Source: Chrysogorgia sp. JL179-B06 (lineage: Eukaryota > Cnidaria > Anthozoa > Scleralcyonacea > Chrysogorgiidae). Taken from it: a stretch of 64,000 nt of DNA. Position numbers and translations under genes: made by a program. Shown here piece after piece: positions 10,882 through 22,526 of this stretch. The DNA lies in the NCBI GenBank assembly GCA_035772405.1, contig JAYKKM010000114.1:1-64000 (forward strand), given 5' to 3'. Numbering within the stretch: position 1 is the first letter of the stretch; every line of letters starts with the position of its first letter. The notes under the pieces were generated by a model. It made no database searches, was not told the origin of the DNA, and saw only the letters and a program-made list of their open reading frames with translations.

Positions 10882-13800
10882 ATGTTCTGCAAGTTTTGTG
10901 GCGGGAGCGTAGAAGGTTCATTCCAATTTTGCCCTTCCTGTGGAAAGAATATAGAAGTAGCTTCTACTGCATGTACTAGTAGCTGGAGTCCGCTCATAAA
11001 CACCGCTCAAAAGCGTCGACCACCAGCATTTGATGGCGGCAAAGGAGAATCAGGAGACCCGACGGTAACGAAGAAGGCCAAGGAACTGCCAAATTACAAG
11101 TCTTTCGCGGCCCAAAAATCTCGTGAACGCCAAACATTCTTCAAGACGAAGCCGCGTCAGGCAAACAACCCTACTTATGTGACGATAAACGTCGGTATTT
11201 TGGAGTATCATGACGATATCTTAAAGCTAGTGAGAGGAAGCTCACTTCCATTAAAAATCAATGTTCAGGCCACGTATGAAGCACTCCTGGAATCAGCATT
11301 GCAGAAACGTGAAGCCTACGATAGTAGCTACTCTCGTGATAGGGGTTATGTGCTTGCCTACCCAGACGCTTCAATAGCCAAGCTTGTTCCTGGAACAACA
11401 GAAGATTTTACTCTTATAAAATACAAAGAGGGTTTGGGAAAGTCATACTCCAGGATCACCTTATATCTTGCACCAGTGACGAAGAAAAGTGACTTGCGTG
11501 ATAGAGATGATAGAGAAATTACAAAAGAAGTGCCCGAAAAAGAGAATGCAGAAGTTAGGTGTGATGTCGGCATTACCTATGATGTTGATGAACAAGTAGC
11601 CATGTTTCTACAAGAAACGTCAGAGGAAATGGTCCTAAACTCAGACGATGAATACTCATTTTTGGCCACTGACTTCTTGTAAGTACATGACAGTAATATT
11701 TTATTAAAAACTTAGGTCACACGTTATAATATCGGCCACTTTCACTTTTATTCTGCACCCCTCTATTGAGGACATTGGTTTACATTGCCACTCCTAGGAT
11801 TTTCCATGATTTTCCCTTTTTTTACCCTCCCCCAGAATTTTCACTTTTGGTTCACACTGCTCGCTCCCTCAAATCAAACGCTCCTTCAAATATATTATCA
11901 ATTTTGTTAGTATTGTTTGAAAAATAGTATATTTTGCCATTTAGAAAATATGAAATAAATTGAATTTGAGTGCTTTTAAGTGGATCAAAATAAAACAATG
12001 AATTATATGTTAATTTATTGGGCAAAAGTATTAATAATATATTTTGCCAAATAAACATTTATCTATAATTTAACTATAAAATTATTAAAAAGTATTACAA
12101 ATTAATTTATTTATAAAAATATTTATTATTATTACAGTACAGTATATTTTACTTTCGAATTTAGACCTGTTGATTTAACTGAATTGGATGCTGTTGAAGA
12201 AGCCATACGATTAAGTCTGCAGCAACATGGAGATACTGCCCCATGCCCAGTCAAAAAGGAGACTAACAGTGAGATGTGCCACTCTTCGGCAGAGATATTT
12301 TCTGATAAAGTGAAGGCTCATGTTCAGCAAAATGTAGATGTCGCTGCGCCTAAGCGAAAAATGGTTGTAAGTAGATCATCGATATGAGCATCAACAAAGC
12401 CATACTTTAAAAGAAAACGGTTTTTCGAGGGAACTGGAATGCTCGAAGTGACGTTTGCAACTTCTGAACAAGAGGAAGATGCCATGGACTTGGGTGGACC
12501 AAGGCGCGAATTATTTCACTTGTTGTTGGGAGCTATCTGTAGGGATAGTAAGACAGTCATTGGTAAATATACTCTGTAATTGGATTATACATGTAGTTCT
12601 TAATGCTCTTGTCTTTGAAATCAATGCTTTTGGATCTTAGAATAGAATGATATGGGTATAGGAACTAGGAAGGGGGCTGCAGATGCTGATACTAAATGTT
12701 CTCATTGATAAAACCATATAGAAAAATCATATCAAAATAATTGGGTGTTTGCAGACTGCCCTAATGGAGGAACCACACTACTACAATTATTGTTAAATAA
12801 CTACGAGCTTCTAATATGTTGTTTTCTTATATTTAAACTTTCAGCTACTGAGAAAGGTCATATCATTCGCTTCAACATGAAAGCCTTGCAAGAAGATGAA
12901 TATCTGATTGTAGGCAATATGTTAGCTACCATGGTTATGCAAGGTGGTGAACCTCCCCGGATCTTAGTCCTTCTGTGTGCCATTACATGGCATGCGGACT
13001 AGAAAACTGCAGTTCAACAATTTCCGAGGTCCCAAATGCCACTATCAGGAAATCGTTAGAAAATGTTAGTTATTTTTCCTTGCTGTACTTTATATATACA
13101 TTCATTTTCTCAACCTTGTGTGGGCTGCCAATTTCTCTTGCCAAAAGCATGCACTGGGGAAAATGTTGCCAAATTCAGTGATCGTAATAGAGGACTAGCT
13201 TGGAGCACTATGAAACTAATGTGTGGTATTGAGGATTGACATGACAAATAATTTAATAATTGCATAAATTAATCATAGCGATTAATTAATCATTAATAAA
13301 TGTACGATAAATTAATCAAGAGTGATGCCATTATGATTTAATGTTGTAATTTAATATAGCTATTGAAAGCTGTTAGCCAAGATGAATTGAATCAGTATCT
13401 ACAAACCTGTGATTGGAGATATGACATTGAAGGCCTACCCATGACCATTGAGTTTGAGAAAAGGCTTTGTTTTGTCCAAGAAGTTGCACAGTATTATGTG
13501 ATTCTACGGTGCAAGGCCATGTTGGACCAGTTAATCTCAGGATTAAGCCACTGTCAGGTATTTATTATAGGAGAATAAAGTAATACTATACATATCTACT
13601 GTGTGTATATGTGTGTGTTTATATGTGTGTATCAGTGGCCGTGGAAGCTAGATGTATTTTTATATGCTTGCCACCCTGCAGATTAGCCCCCCCCCAACTT
13701 CAGGGTGGGGCTAATCAAGAGGGGCGGGGGCAAGCATATAAAAAATAAACATAATCGGCAAAAAAATGGGGGTTATTATAGCCCACCCTAGCCCCCTGTT

Positions 13801-14938
13801 CCACGGCCCCTGTGTATACGTGTATATGTATGTACAGAGTATGTGTATGTATATATATACCTTCTGCCATTTTGTTTTACCATTGGAAATTTTACTTTAT
13901 ACATGTATGAGCTTATAAACTTGCTAATACGACAAGAAAATAGATTGTAGAACATACAGTACAGTACTGTACATGTATACTGAAGATACTGTACATGTAA
14001 TACTGTATCCCCAAATGGGAGAGGTCATCCCATACACAGTGACATTGACACCAATTTATGTCCCTGTTAATAGGTGTTACGTAACAGGCCATTCACCTCC
14101 AAGCCAGGTCATGCCCAGACTCTTTTGTTTAGCAGAAGAGGCTTAGTCACCTTCTGCCAGTATATGGGTGAAAAGGTTAAACAAAAACCCTGATCAACAT
14201 GTGTGATATCTTTTTCAGGTTATGGATATCATTCGGGGTAATATTGCAATGGCAGAGTTTATCTTTCTATGCAAGACTGGTAGACTTTTCTGCTATTGAA
14301 CTCAAACAGATAATGAAACCAGAGTTATCTCCCAAAGGCAATATTAAAAGGATATCAGAAGAAGTGGTTCTTGCCAAATTTCTGGACTTTGTTAATTGCA
14401 CAGAAGGTATTCATTTAGAGTACATCACATTTGGGAATTAAGCCTATTTTTCATTATTCACTATGTTAAGATAAATTCTTAGAATATAGGTATTGAGCCA
14501 GATACACCCAAAATGTGCAGCCCAAGGGATGTACAGTATCTGGCCCAATACCAACTTTTAGTGTTAAAATATTGAAATATTAAAATCCTACTGTCACAAT
14601 TAAATATCACACTTCCCGTTTTATCACTAGATAAAACACTTCTTGAAGTTTTGAAAGATAGCCATGATGACCTGACAGATGAAGAACTGCACTTCATTCC
14701 AACTATCAAACCAAGCCACATGTTAATGTTTAGTACTGGAGCAGCTATGGTTCCCGTTATTGGTTTTCAGCCTACTCCTTCAATATGTTTTGTGCACGAT
14801 GATACTAAATGTATTCCAAGTGCTCAAACATGTTCCAACAAGCTGTACTTGTATGTTAATGAGGGCACAGTAAATTATTGTACACACAGGCATTTACTCA
14901 CAGCTTTAATGAATGGTGGTGTATTCAGTAAAATTTAG
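10882..14938 (+). pseudogene. Zinc-ribbon, UIM and HECT-domain E3 ubiquitin ligase pseudogene
   Basis: Six exons: 10882-11678, 12165-12562, 12845-13064, 13360-13557, 14219-14406 and 14631-14938, with GT/AG borders. Exon 1 opens with a zinc ribbon (CKFCGGS...FCPSCG, residues 3-22). Exon 2 starts with a ubiquitin-interacting-like helix DAVEEAIRLSLQQH, then enters a HECT domain (EVTFATSEQEEDAMDLGGPR). Exon 6 holds the C-lobe with the thioester Cys in PSAQTCSNKLYLY (codon 14831-14833). HECT ligases take ubiquitin from E2 onto this Cys and pass it to substrates; the overall type resembles G2E3-like proteins that are multiplied in cnidarians. Breaks: TGA at 12385-12387 where family logic expects Trp; one base missing near 12962 (GEPPRI then LSPSVCHYMACGLENC in the next frame); one extra base near 14269. 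The TGA lies just after a GTAAGT, so alternative splicing cannot be fully excluded. Confidence 0.8.
13633..13811. repeat. Inverted-repeat insert splitting a TG/TA microsatellite
   Basis: Outer arms CAGTGGCCGTGGAAGCTAG and a G/C-rich imperfect counterpart ending CCACGGCCCCTG. An inner perfect-stem region GATTAGCCCC...GGGGCTAATC lies at about 13680-13720. TGTG/TATA simple repeats lie on both sides. It sits in an intron of the HECT pseudogene. Confidence 0.6.
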
Positions 14939-15532
14939 AGCAAAATGCCTGTCAGTATATCAGACATGTTAGTACAACAGAAAAGTGTAATGTAGCATTT
15001 GTTGTTAATTTGTGTTAGTTTTGGCATTGAAGATAACACCATATAAGTATAACACAGGGAAATGGGAATGTGCAGAGGTTGGCAAGTGGGGCATACATGT
15101 ACCCCCTCTCACCGGATGCAGATCATAATTTCACAGGATATTCGAGCTGTAATAATCACATGCAATTAAAGTATAATGTCATATGTTAGTATGAATTCTT
15201 AAAATTTGCATTAATTTCATAGAGAATTAATTTCCTATAATAAGGTAATAAATGCTACATAAATGAGCATTATATTTATTTAGTATTTCGCTAGTTCTGT
15301 GCTTTTGCCTGTCAAGCATGGAAAAGACAGACAAGCAAAAGCTAGGCTGGATCATTCTAGTGACAACATGAACATCACTACTTCTGCACATGTTTCACCC
15401 CCCCCCCCAATGAAAAAATCCTGTGATAAACACACTAACAGTTTTAACAGTTACATTATTACAAATGTTGGTTTTAAATTTATGCCAGCTAGTTTCCTGA
15501 TAGTAATTTTTATTTGAATTGCCTGGTATGTG

Positions 15533-15566
<34 letters not shown>

Positions 15567-15840
15567 CTTTTTCTTGCTGTAATCAATTACTTTCCATGGT
15601 TGGAAACATCAATTACTATAAATGCTCAAATTAGTGCCCCTCTGCTAGTAAGTGCCTAGGGCATTAGTTAGAGCATTTGTAAAACATGATGCATAATAAT
15701 TCTCACCAGAAAAAAACTGCATAACATGATCACAAGAAAAACATCCATAGTATTATTTACATCCATATTCCATAATCTCAATCAGGAAACTGCTATGATT
15801 GAGAACTGTCTGTACAACTCCAGGGCTTCCTCCCAATTTC
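14939..15840. other. Intergenic stretch between convergent HECT and integrase genes
   Basis: No coding block. It holds a 9-C run near 15402 and a pure (TA)n microsatellite at about 15537-15563. Confidence 0.5.
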
Positions 15841-15843
15841 CAG

Positions 15844-15937
15844 GGTGTTGAAAGTTTCCTAAAGTCAAGATGGTGTTGAAAGTTTCCTAAAGTCAAGATG
15901 GTGTTGAAAGTTTCCTAAAGTCAAGATGGTGTTGAAG
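15844..15937. repeat. 28-bp tandem repeat, 3.3 copies
   Basis: Three identical units beginning GGTGTTGAAAGTTTCCTAAA at 15844, 15872 and 15900, plus a partial fourth. The array lies over the 3' end of the integrase pseudogene; 28 is not a multiple of three, so each added unit changes the C-terminal frame and position of the stop. Confidence 0.95.
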
Positions 15938-16740
15938 TACTCTTGATAATTAGATACTTCCTCATAGTCATGACAGTAGTCTGACATATCAGTTATTCTG
16001 TTTGCTTCAACTGGCTGCAAATAGTTGCGTGTTTGGCGACATTCAGGGAGATAAAATAGTTCGTTAGGTCTTCCAGCAACAGTGTCATGTCGTGACTTCC
16101 TGATGTAGTGGCTGTTCCAATGAATACGGACGTCGTCTAACTCTTGCTGCAAAAGCTGTGAAAAACAAAACCACAGGCATTCCATTTGCAAGATGTTGGA
16201 CGTATTTAGCTCATTTGTGTCAATGAGGTCTTTAAAAAAATTTATCCACCAGTTCGTGCGTGTTTTTCTTAGGAATGACCACCAACATTCAATTCTTTGG
16301 TTCGAGTGTGAAGAGCCGTATACATGAGCCCTGACACCAGCTCTTTCATCCTGTCCACCACATCGAAAATAGCACTGCATGGATGCCATAACTGTATTTT
16401 CTGTTCCGTTGTCAGTTCTTAAGAGAATTGGACAGCCCATCTCGTTTTGTACAGCTTCAATGAAAAAATTACCGGTTACTGCAGGGTCATTGCTTCTTGT
16501 AATCTTCAACCAAATTCTTCTTCTGCTAAACCCATCGATACATCCGTGTATGGGAAAGCCATACGGCTTAAGCTTGTCGTAGCCATCGGTGTGCCAAGAG
16601 AAATTTGGTCCAGGATTAGTATAATGTCGTCGCTTCAGGGATTTGGCTCTGCGCTCTTGGCAACCGACAGGATCAAGTTGTCGTATGTTCGGCATGGGAT
16701 TCCCGTTGATGAAATATCATCTTCAGCTAAATCACTCATG
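15865..16740 (-). pseudogene. Integrase-core (RNase H fold, DDE) protein, 5' truncated
   Basis: An open frame of 276 codons (16695-15865) covers an integrase catalytic core. Residues about 30-60 read PNFSWHTDGYDKLKPYG and then GCIDGFSRRRIWL, giving a first acid at D54; RTDNGTE gives D95; NQRIECWW gives E136. This D-D-E order with GTEN and a Trp pair is the hallmark of the integrase-core family widespread in cnidarian and other animal genomes as repeated uncharacterised proteins. All three acids remain. The DNA-binding N-terminal exons I would expect upstream are not found, and a 28-bp tandem repeat rewrites the C terminus, so it is called a truncated copy. It converges on the HECT pseudogene, the same layout as alpha-kinase/integrase at 29-33.6 kb. 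Confidence 0.75.
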
Positions 16741-18300
16741 TTCAGATCCATAACAATCCAATGGTTAAACTACCACTTCTTTTTGAGTCATGGTCGTGTC
16801 GTGAACTCCTGGCGCATGTATGCATCGAACACAATATGACAATAACGGTTAGCCGATTTATTTCACACTTCCTACAAGCCAATGACAACACGATATTTTC
16901 AAATATCATTTGTTCGCGCGCATAATTTTTTCCGGCCTTGACTGACATGAAATGAAAGCCGCTTTATTAAGTTTGATCAATCTGTTGTTTACAAAGAATC
17001 GTTTGGTATAGCTTGTATGTTTGCATTTATCGGTTATCACTTTTTTCACATTGATCTTATATGTCTGTATTGGATGTATATCACAGTTTTATATAACAAA
17101 ATATTATTTATATAACAAAAACTTGAGTTCATTGGTTATACAAAGTGTGATATTTTTCCTACATGCAATAATATATAAGTAATATAATGCCCGCGTAAGT
17201 TTGAGTTTCACCAGAGAGCCCAGAGAACTGTCAACTGCTTTTCTTTGTCTGATCTTTTACGTAACGTTACAATGCTGCAGGGTAGTAGAAAACAATATTA
17301 ACAGGAACGGTTCGACAAGGGCAAGTGGTGGTTTATTTCTTCGACTACGGAATCAAGGAATATTTTCATCGAAAGTGCCAACGGTCGTGCAAAGTTCGGC
17401 GGCAATATACTCAATGAAATAACCAGTGTCACACCAAGCGCAAGCAGAATTGGTATCTTCAAATCATCACATTCTGTATTTATTATTTGAGGACGAGGCA
17501 TGATTAAAGAGCCCCTTTTAGGGAGGATAGCATGTCACTATTCCGAATTTCAAAAGTTTGGAGTTCTTGCCAGATAATAAACTTTGCCACAGATATCTGC
17601 ACTTTTAAATTATTTTGACATTCAATGGCATGCTATTGTGCGCTTCCTGAATATCCTTCACCACAATGTATATGTTGCGTCGTTGTCAACGGAAGATGTT
17701 TTAGAAAGTACTTTTCTTAAAACGGGAGCCGCTTTCCATAAAATACCATGCTATTGTGCGCTTGCCAACAAAATCCTTCATAACTATATGCGCACGGCGC
17801 ACTACATGTGTCAAGTGTTCACAACTGTATATGTTGCGTAGTTCTCAAAAACACCCTGCATTGACTGTACTAAGGTTATGGCATCGTAATTTAAAGATAA
17901 ATATAAAAAATATCAAATAACCCTTAGGTACGACATTTCAATCGAACAGTAACGTTAGTCCACATGTTTTGGAAACTTGTAACTCTTCAACGGGAGCCGA
18001 ATTGCCAGATAATAAACTTTGCCACAAATTACCTGATGACACCATATTCATTCATCAGGCAATAACAAAATGCGGATTGATTCATTTTATACGACGCAAA
18101 AACGTCTCATCTAATAAATGGGGAAATATTGCCAGGCACTCGTGCGGTGATATTGCAGTTATATATTTTTGTTATTCTACGCTTGCATTCTTGTTGTAGC
18201 GCGAGCATTCTAGTTCCTTTTAATAGGCAAACTATTAAGATAAAACCGGCTTAATCCAATTCACCGTGAAACACGAACCCCACTCTGGCCATTCACATTA
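16741..18300. other. Non-coding stretch with internal duplications
   Basis: No convincing gene. TTGCCAGATAATAAACTTTG followed by CCACA occurs twice (about 17567-17591 and 18002-18026), and CATGCTATTGTGCGCTT occurs twice (about 17629 and 17748), each time followed some way downstream by TATATGTTGCGT. This points to a local duplication of unknown origin. Confidence 0.5.
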
Positions 18301-18390
18301 TCACACATCATACTATTCACATTCACATTATCATACTATTCACATTCATATTATCGACAAAATTATATCAATTAATCAATACACTAATTA

Positions 18391-18800
18391 AATGCCATGT
18401 TAGAACTACATTGTGCTACAATAATATGATATCATCATCTCAAGACCAACATTTTCTCAGTCACCCATGTTAGAACAACATTGTATTACTGACAATAATA
18501 TAATTATATATTATAATTATATTCAACTGACAATAATATAATTATATTTTATATTCTAACATGGTTGGGAAAATGTTGGTCTTCGAGATGTCGAGGACCA
18601 TGTTAAGATTTAATTTAATATAAGGATTAAAATATGGTCTTTGACATTTGAAAGACAAGTCACTAATGAAAATTATATTGTAGTAGAATGTAGTTCTAAC
18701 ATGGGTGGGAAAATGTTGGTCTTCGAGATGTCGAGGACCATGTTAAGATTCAATTTAACATAATGATTAAAATATGGTCTTCAATATTTCAATGCCAACA
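18391..18800. repeat. Compound repeat: two direct copies of about 100 bp plus inverted partner
   Basis: The block GGGAAAATGTTGGTCTTCGA followed by GATGTCGAGGACCATGTTAAG occurs at about 18566-18608 and 18707-18750, each followed by AATTTAA and ATTAAAATATGGTCTT. On the left side (18391-18480) the inverted counterparts CATGTTAGAACTACATTGT and CAAGACCAACATTTTCTCA are found. Probably nested small elements. Confidence 0.7.
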
Positions 18801-18840
18801 TTTGTGGTTGTGTCTTAATGTGCATCCAATAAAATTCGGG

Positions 18841-19189
18841 CAAATTCAACTGGACAGCCCCAATCAAAGTGGGTTTGCAACGCCCCTGATTGAAAATGTT
18901 GTTTGTCAGTAATCCACCAAAGGAAAACACACATTTTAAAGTAAAACCTTTTTTGTATATATCTGTATTTTGTACATGTTGTAGAAACGTATAGTTTCCT
19001 GCCAGTTCAAAACGGGCCCCAAAACAGATAACTAAAATATTACACTAATGTTGATAATGAAAATGTTGATAATGGTTGATTGAATGGAAACTGGTACATG
19101 TAGGTAATTTGTAACATCATAGCAATAATGAATTACGGTTTGTTTAAACAACGTTCTTTGATTATGCTATTATTGTGTAAATCTGCTGC
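18841..19189. other. Stretch without gene
   Basis: No coding or structured signal recognised. Confidence 0.4.
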
Positions 19190-19330
19190 TTGAGCCAAAA
19201 TACAAAACGGTGACTCATGGAGACAGAACATTCTCAGTTGCTGCACCAAAACTGTGGAACTCATTACCACAGGAAATTAGAAGCATTGATATTTTTAAGT
19301 AGTTTTAAGTCAGCACTTCTTTTTTAAAAT
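19190..19330 (+). pseudogene. LINE 3' end fragment
   Basis: Reads THGDRTFSVAAPKLWNSLPQ followed by EIRSIDIFK and a stop near 19303. This 'SVAAPxLWNxLPxxIR' stretch is the usual C-terminal region of CR1/jockey-like ORF2 proteins. Only this short piece is left. Confidence 0.7.
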
Positions 19331-19990
19331 GAATAGTTTTTTGTTCATAGTGGTAATATGTGTAATCTGTGCGTTTCAAACAACAACTGTATTCTGAAAT
19401 GCATGAAGACTACATTGTTTTCAACAATCAATTGCAACAATTCACGATAGAAGCAGGGGCGGATTTAGACTACGTCAAATAAGTCGTGCGACGAAGTAGA
19501 AAATTGTTGATTTTAATATTGTGGATAACTGGATATTGTTTATGATTATTATATTATTCTATATTATTGTTTTATTTTTAATATTTATATCCAGCTACGC
19601 ATGGCACATACCGTGCGCAGTTTTCCGTAGCTGACGTATAGACGTTCGGAGATCCCGAGGGAGATCCCCCTAATTATCCGCCTACACGCAGGCTAAGTTT
19701 TCCGCGCGCTCAAGCGAATAGCCTGCGGGTTTGACCCTGCACGGGTAAGATGGCCCGCAAAATAGAGTTTTGACTAATTTGACGACTTAGTCACTCGCGA
19801 CTAGTTAGCCAATTAAAATTTCGTGGTACAGCATTTCCTGATTGGTTAACATTTATTTTATTGCGAGTTATGATTGGTAGAGAGCCTGAAACGTCATTTT
19901 GACTAATTTGAGCCCGTTGAATTCGTCATTACTGTTAGCAGTTGCACGCGCAAATCCTGCAAATTTTCATATAAACATGGCTACCACGAA
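19331..19990. other. Non-coding stretch
   Basis: CAGGGGCGGATTTAGAC at about 19454 looks like one end of a hAT-type small element, but the partner end was not found. Otherwise no feature. Confidence 0.3.
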
Positions 19991-20009
19991 GTAACGAGTA
20001 TATAGCGCT

Positions 20010-20198
20010 TTGCAAAGATGAAGCGAATTTAAGACAGCTTTACGTTAAAATGTCCGCGAGACTTCTTCAGGTGCTTTATGCGCTAAAGCTGATCTTGTTG
20101 AACGAGTTGGAAATGGTGTAAATAGGAACATCAACGCCGAGAATTTTACACCGGATTTTATACGCAAAGAAGAAAGAAAGCCATCTGATTGCTCTAAG
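20010..20198 (+). pseudogene. Possible first exon, SAP-like fragment
   Basis: A coding-looking block reading GALCAKADLVERVGNG...NAENFTPDFIRKEERK ends at a GTAAGA donor at 20199. The helix-turn-helix-like 'GxxxKADLVERV' pattern recalls SAP-type DNA-binding motifs. One base slip separates it from an upstream piece ending KMSAR. It may be the 5' exon of the recombinase gene 1 kb downstream; not established. Confidence 0.3.
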
Positions 20199-20431
20199 GT
20201 AAGACTGCTTTAACCATGAATATATTTAGGATTTTTATGGTAATTGCGTTTACCCTTGGGTCTAGTACTCTCTCGCATTATAGCCGAATATTTGTTATTC
20301 ATGTTAATATTTGAATTTATTTATGAGTTGTCCACTTGTCTTTGTCTATATTCAAATTAAATGGGCTATGTGGCCCTTCGTCTTCGACTCTTCACAGTCT
20401 TCTGTATATGTTTTAGTTATAACAGAGTTCT

Positions 20432-20581
20432 GGTATATACTTCATGGTAACACTAGACCGGATTTCCATCTGTTTTTTATACCCCTAACCCCAACCGTAA
20501 CTCTAATCCTAATCATAACCCTAACAATAACCGTAAAATACGGTGGGAGACTATATGTATTGTTACCATGAAGTATATCCC
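20432..20581. mobile_element. hAT-like MITE, copy A (8-bp target duplication)
   Basis: A 150-bp element with 21-bp inverted ends GGTATATACTTCATGGTAAC... and the inverse (one mismatch, GGT versus GGG). It is bordered by AGAGTTCT at 20424-20431 and again at 20582-20589, a perfect 8-bp target duplication as expected for hAT-type insertion. The interior contains degenerate CCCTAA/CCTAAC runs resembling telomeric sequence. No coding capacity. Its sister copy is at 28667-28837. Confidence 0.88.
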
Positions 20582-20599
20582 AGAGTTCTATGTAGTAGT

Positions 20600-21180
20600 T
20601 AAAACATGAGCAGTCGATGTTTATGGGCAGTTACTGCGAATATTTTAATGAACTTGTAAAATGAATAGAATGTATGATGCATACTTTGTTTGGAAGTTGT
20701 AGAAACGGTACAAACAAATTAGTTTAACTCCGAAAAAGCCCAATTGAGCAAGTTAAGTTTGATAAAACATTGATGTTTTATTAATCAATTTACAAATATT
20801 GATTAAATATTTATTTATTTTGAATTTTCATGAATTATTAATGAATTTTACAAAGTACACTTACTATATTAAATATGTTACTAAGATGTAAATACAAATT
20901 GGAATTAAACTTTATTGAACCTATATGGTACCTGTATAATAAGTTAATAACTTAGGCTAAAAAAGCTGTTTATCATTGACAGAGCTGATGTTACTGGAAA
21001 CTGCATGTACAGATCAGTAGCTTTGCTTCTTGTTGGATACTGATGACATCAATGGAGCTTTTCTTGCCTAATGATTACTATTATGAGCATCCTTGTTTCT
21101 CTTCTGTCTTTGAAGCCCATAAGAACAACCCATTTAAATCACTGTCAGGTATGGTTGCTATATCTGTGTCCTTTGATGCT
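20600..21180. other. Non-coding stretch upstream of recombinase block
   Basis: AT-rich. No coding block recognised; probably intron or decayed element sequence. Confidence 0.35.
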
Positions 21181-21184
21181 ATAG

Positions 21185-21796
21185 ATAGATGACCTGGTTA
21201 AGGCAGGCGACTACGACGTCCGTTCAGGAGGCGGTAATCCAGCTGCGCACTTCCTGGTGAAGCAATACCTTAAGTCAATACAGGTAGAGCAAGCGCAAGC
21301 AAGGATATCGCCCACTCAGGCTACACCCATCTTCTTTGCCAAATTTCAGAAGATTATTTTTCATTTGCGAGAACTTATTTCCAACCCCACCGCGACTGCC
21401 ATTGAGAAATATATTCATTCACAAGATCTGGCATTCTTCACACTTGAGTTTGTCACAGGACAGCCAGCTTCAGATCTCGGAAGGCTCAAGACTATGGATA
21501 TTTTGCAGGATCCCACAAATGAAACTATTCATGGTTTCCGGGGCGGTACCGCCATCCTGCTCCGTTTGCTGTGCGCCTCCAAGGAAGATATCGCAGAACA
21601 CATTGGTTGGCAGTCAACTCACATGGTAGACCATTATACACACGGGGATAGAGTTCTTGCGTTGGTCGACACTTCCGACAAGTTAAGTGTTAGTACTTTG
21701 CCAGTGGCTGGGCGCATCCCAGCTGCGGATTTTGGGGCTCGATTCCATCAATGTAACAACTTAGTCGGTTTAAAACCTTTCTTTACCGCCTGGTAA
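21185..21796 (+). pseudogene. Tyrosine recombinase (phage-integrase-like) remnant
   Basis: An exon-like frame opens after ATAG at about 21187 (DDLVKAGDYDVRSGG) and runs to a stop at 21794-21796. It contains FFTLEFVTGQPASDLGRLKT, then after an abrupt junction (PTNETIHGFRGGTAILLRL) the HGFRxG motif and GWQSTHMVDHYT with the presumed nucleophile Tyr. Such proteins cut and rejoin DNA through that Tyr and occur in Crypton- and DIRS-like eukaryotic elements. The first catalytic position reads Pro in 'GQPAS', where Arg is expected (one base change), and the segment between the first Arg box and HGFR is missing, roughly 50-100 residues. Inactive remnant. Confidence 0.65.
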
Positions 21797-21922
21797 ATAG
21801 GCTTAGATTCGGGAAAAGGAATGAGTTTTGGGTATGGGTTTGAGTTATGGGTAGTGAGGTGGTAGGGTAAGACCTGGGGTTATTAGGAATTAGCAATTGG
21901 GAAGTGTACTCCGGCGACAGGG

Positions 21923-22363
21923 CTCCCATAACTCTCTGTCTGTGAGCCAATGGGAGCAAGAGGGCAGTTGGATAGATTACTATTCCTAGTGCAATCATGC
22001 GGAACATTGGCTATATAAGTACTGATATTCAAATTAGTCAGGGTCAGTTTGTTCAATGTGATCCCGTGAGGGTTTAGTTAAGGAACCTGCAGTTATAAGT
22101 AGTGTTATTATAGCATTGTAAGATTTCTCGGAAGGCTCGCAAGTGAAGTTCTTACAATTATGGGAGGATGATTGGTGAATATAATATTGAGTTGGTATAA
22201 CAAATTAGTATGTCATAGATCGGATGGTTTGTTCATCGTTTTTTCCCCTCCTCCCCTCCCAAAAACAGTCTGCTGCCTTGTTCCCTGGCTCACAGACTCA
22301 CATTTCCCATAACTCTCTGTCTGTGAGCCAATGGGAGCAAGAGGGCAGTTGGAATGGATTACT
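21923..22363. repeat. Pair of 59-bp direct repeats
   Basis: TCCCATAACTCTCTGTCTGT continuing through GAGCCAATGGGAGCAAGAGG occurs at 21923-21982 and again at 22305-22363 with only one or two differences. Between them is AT-rich sequence with no gene. The layout could be two solo repeats of a short element. Confidence 0.8.
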
Positions 22364-22526
22364 AATTCAAGCGTCACATACAACGCCATATTTACCTACA
22401 GGTTGTCACGTGACCATCGCCTAGCAATGGGAGAAAACAGATGGTAATGAGCCAACGTGTTAACATTCAATGAAACCAAAAGTAAAAAAATAACATTACC
22501 ATGTCATTATACTTAACATCCTCTAG

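Noticed and set aside
12385..12387. Alternative genetic code (TGA as Trp)
   Set aside because: TGA also replaces a likely Arg (56390), TAA and frameshifts are equally common, and TGA acts as terminator elsewhere; simple decay explains it.
20490..20540. Interstitial telomere or chromosome-end fusion
   Set aside because: The CCCTAA-like runs lie wholly inside a MITE with 8-bp target duplications and recur in its sister copy.
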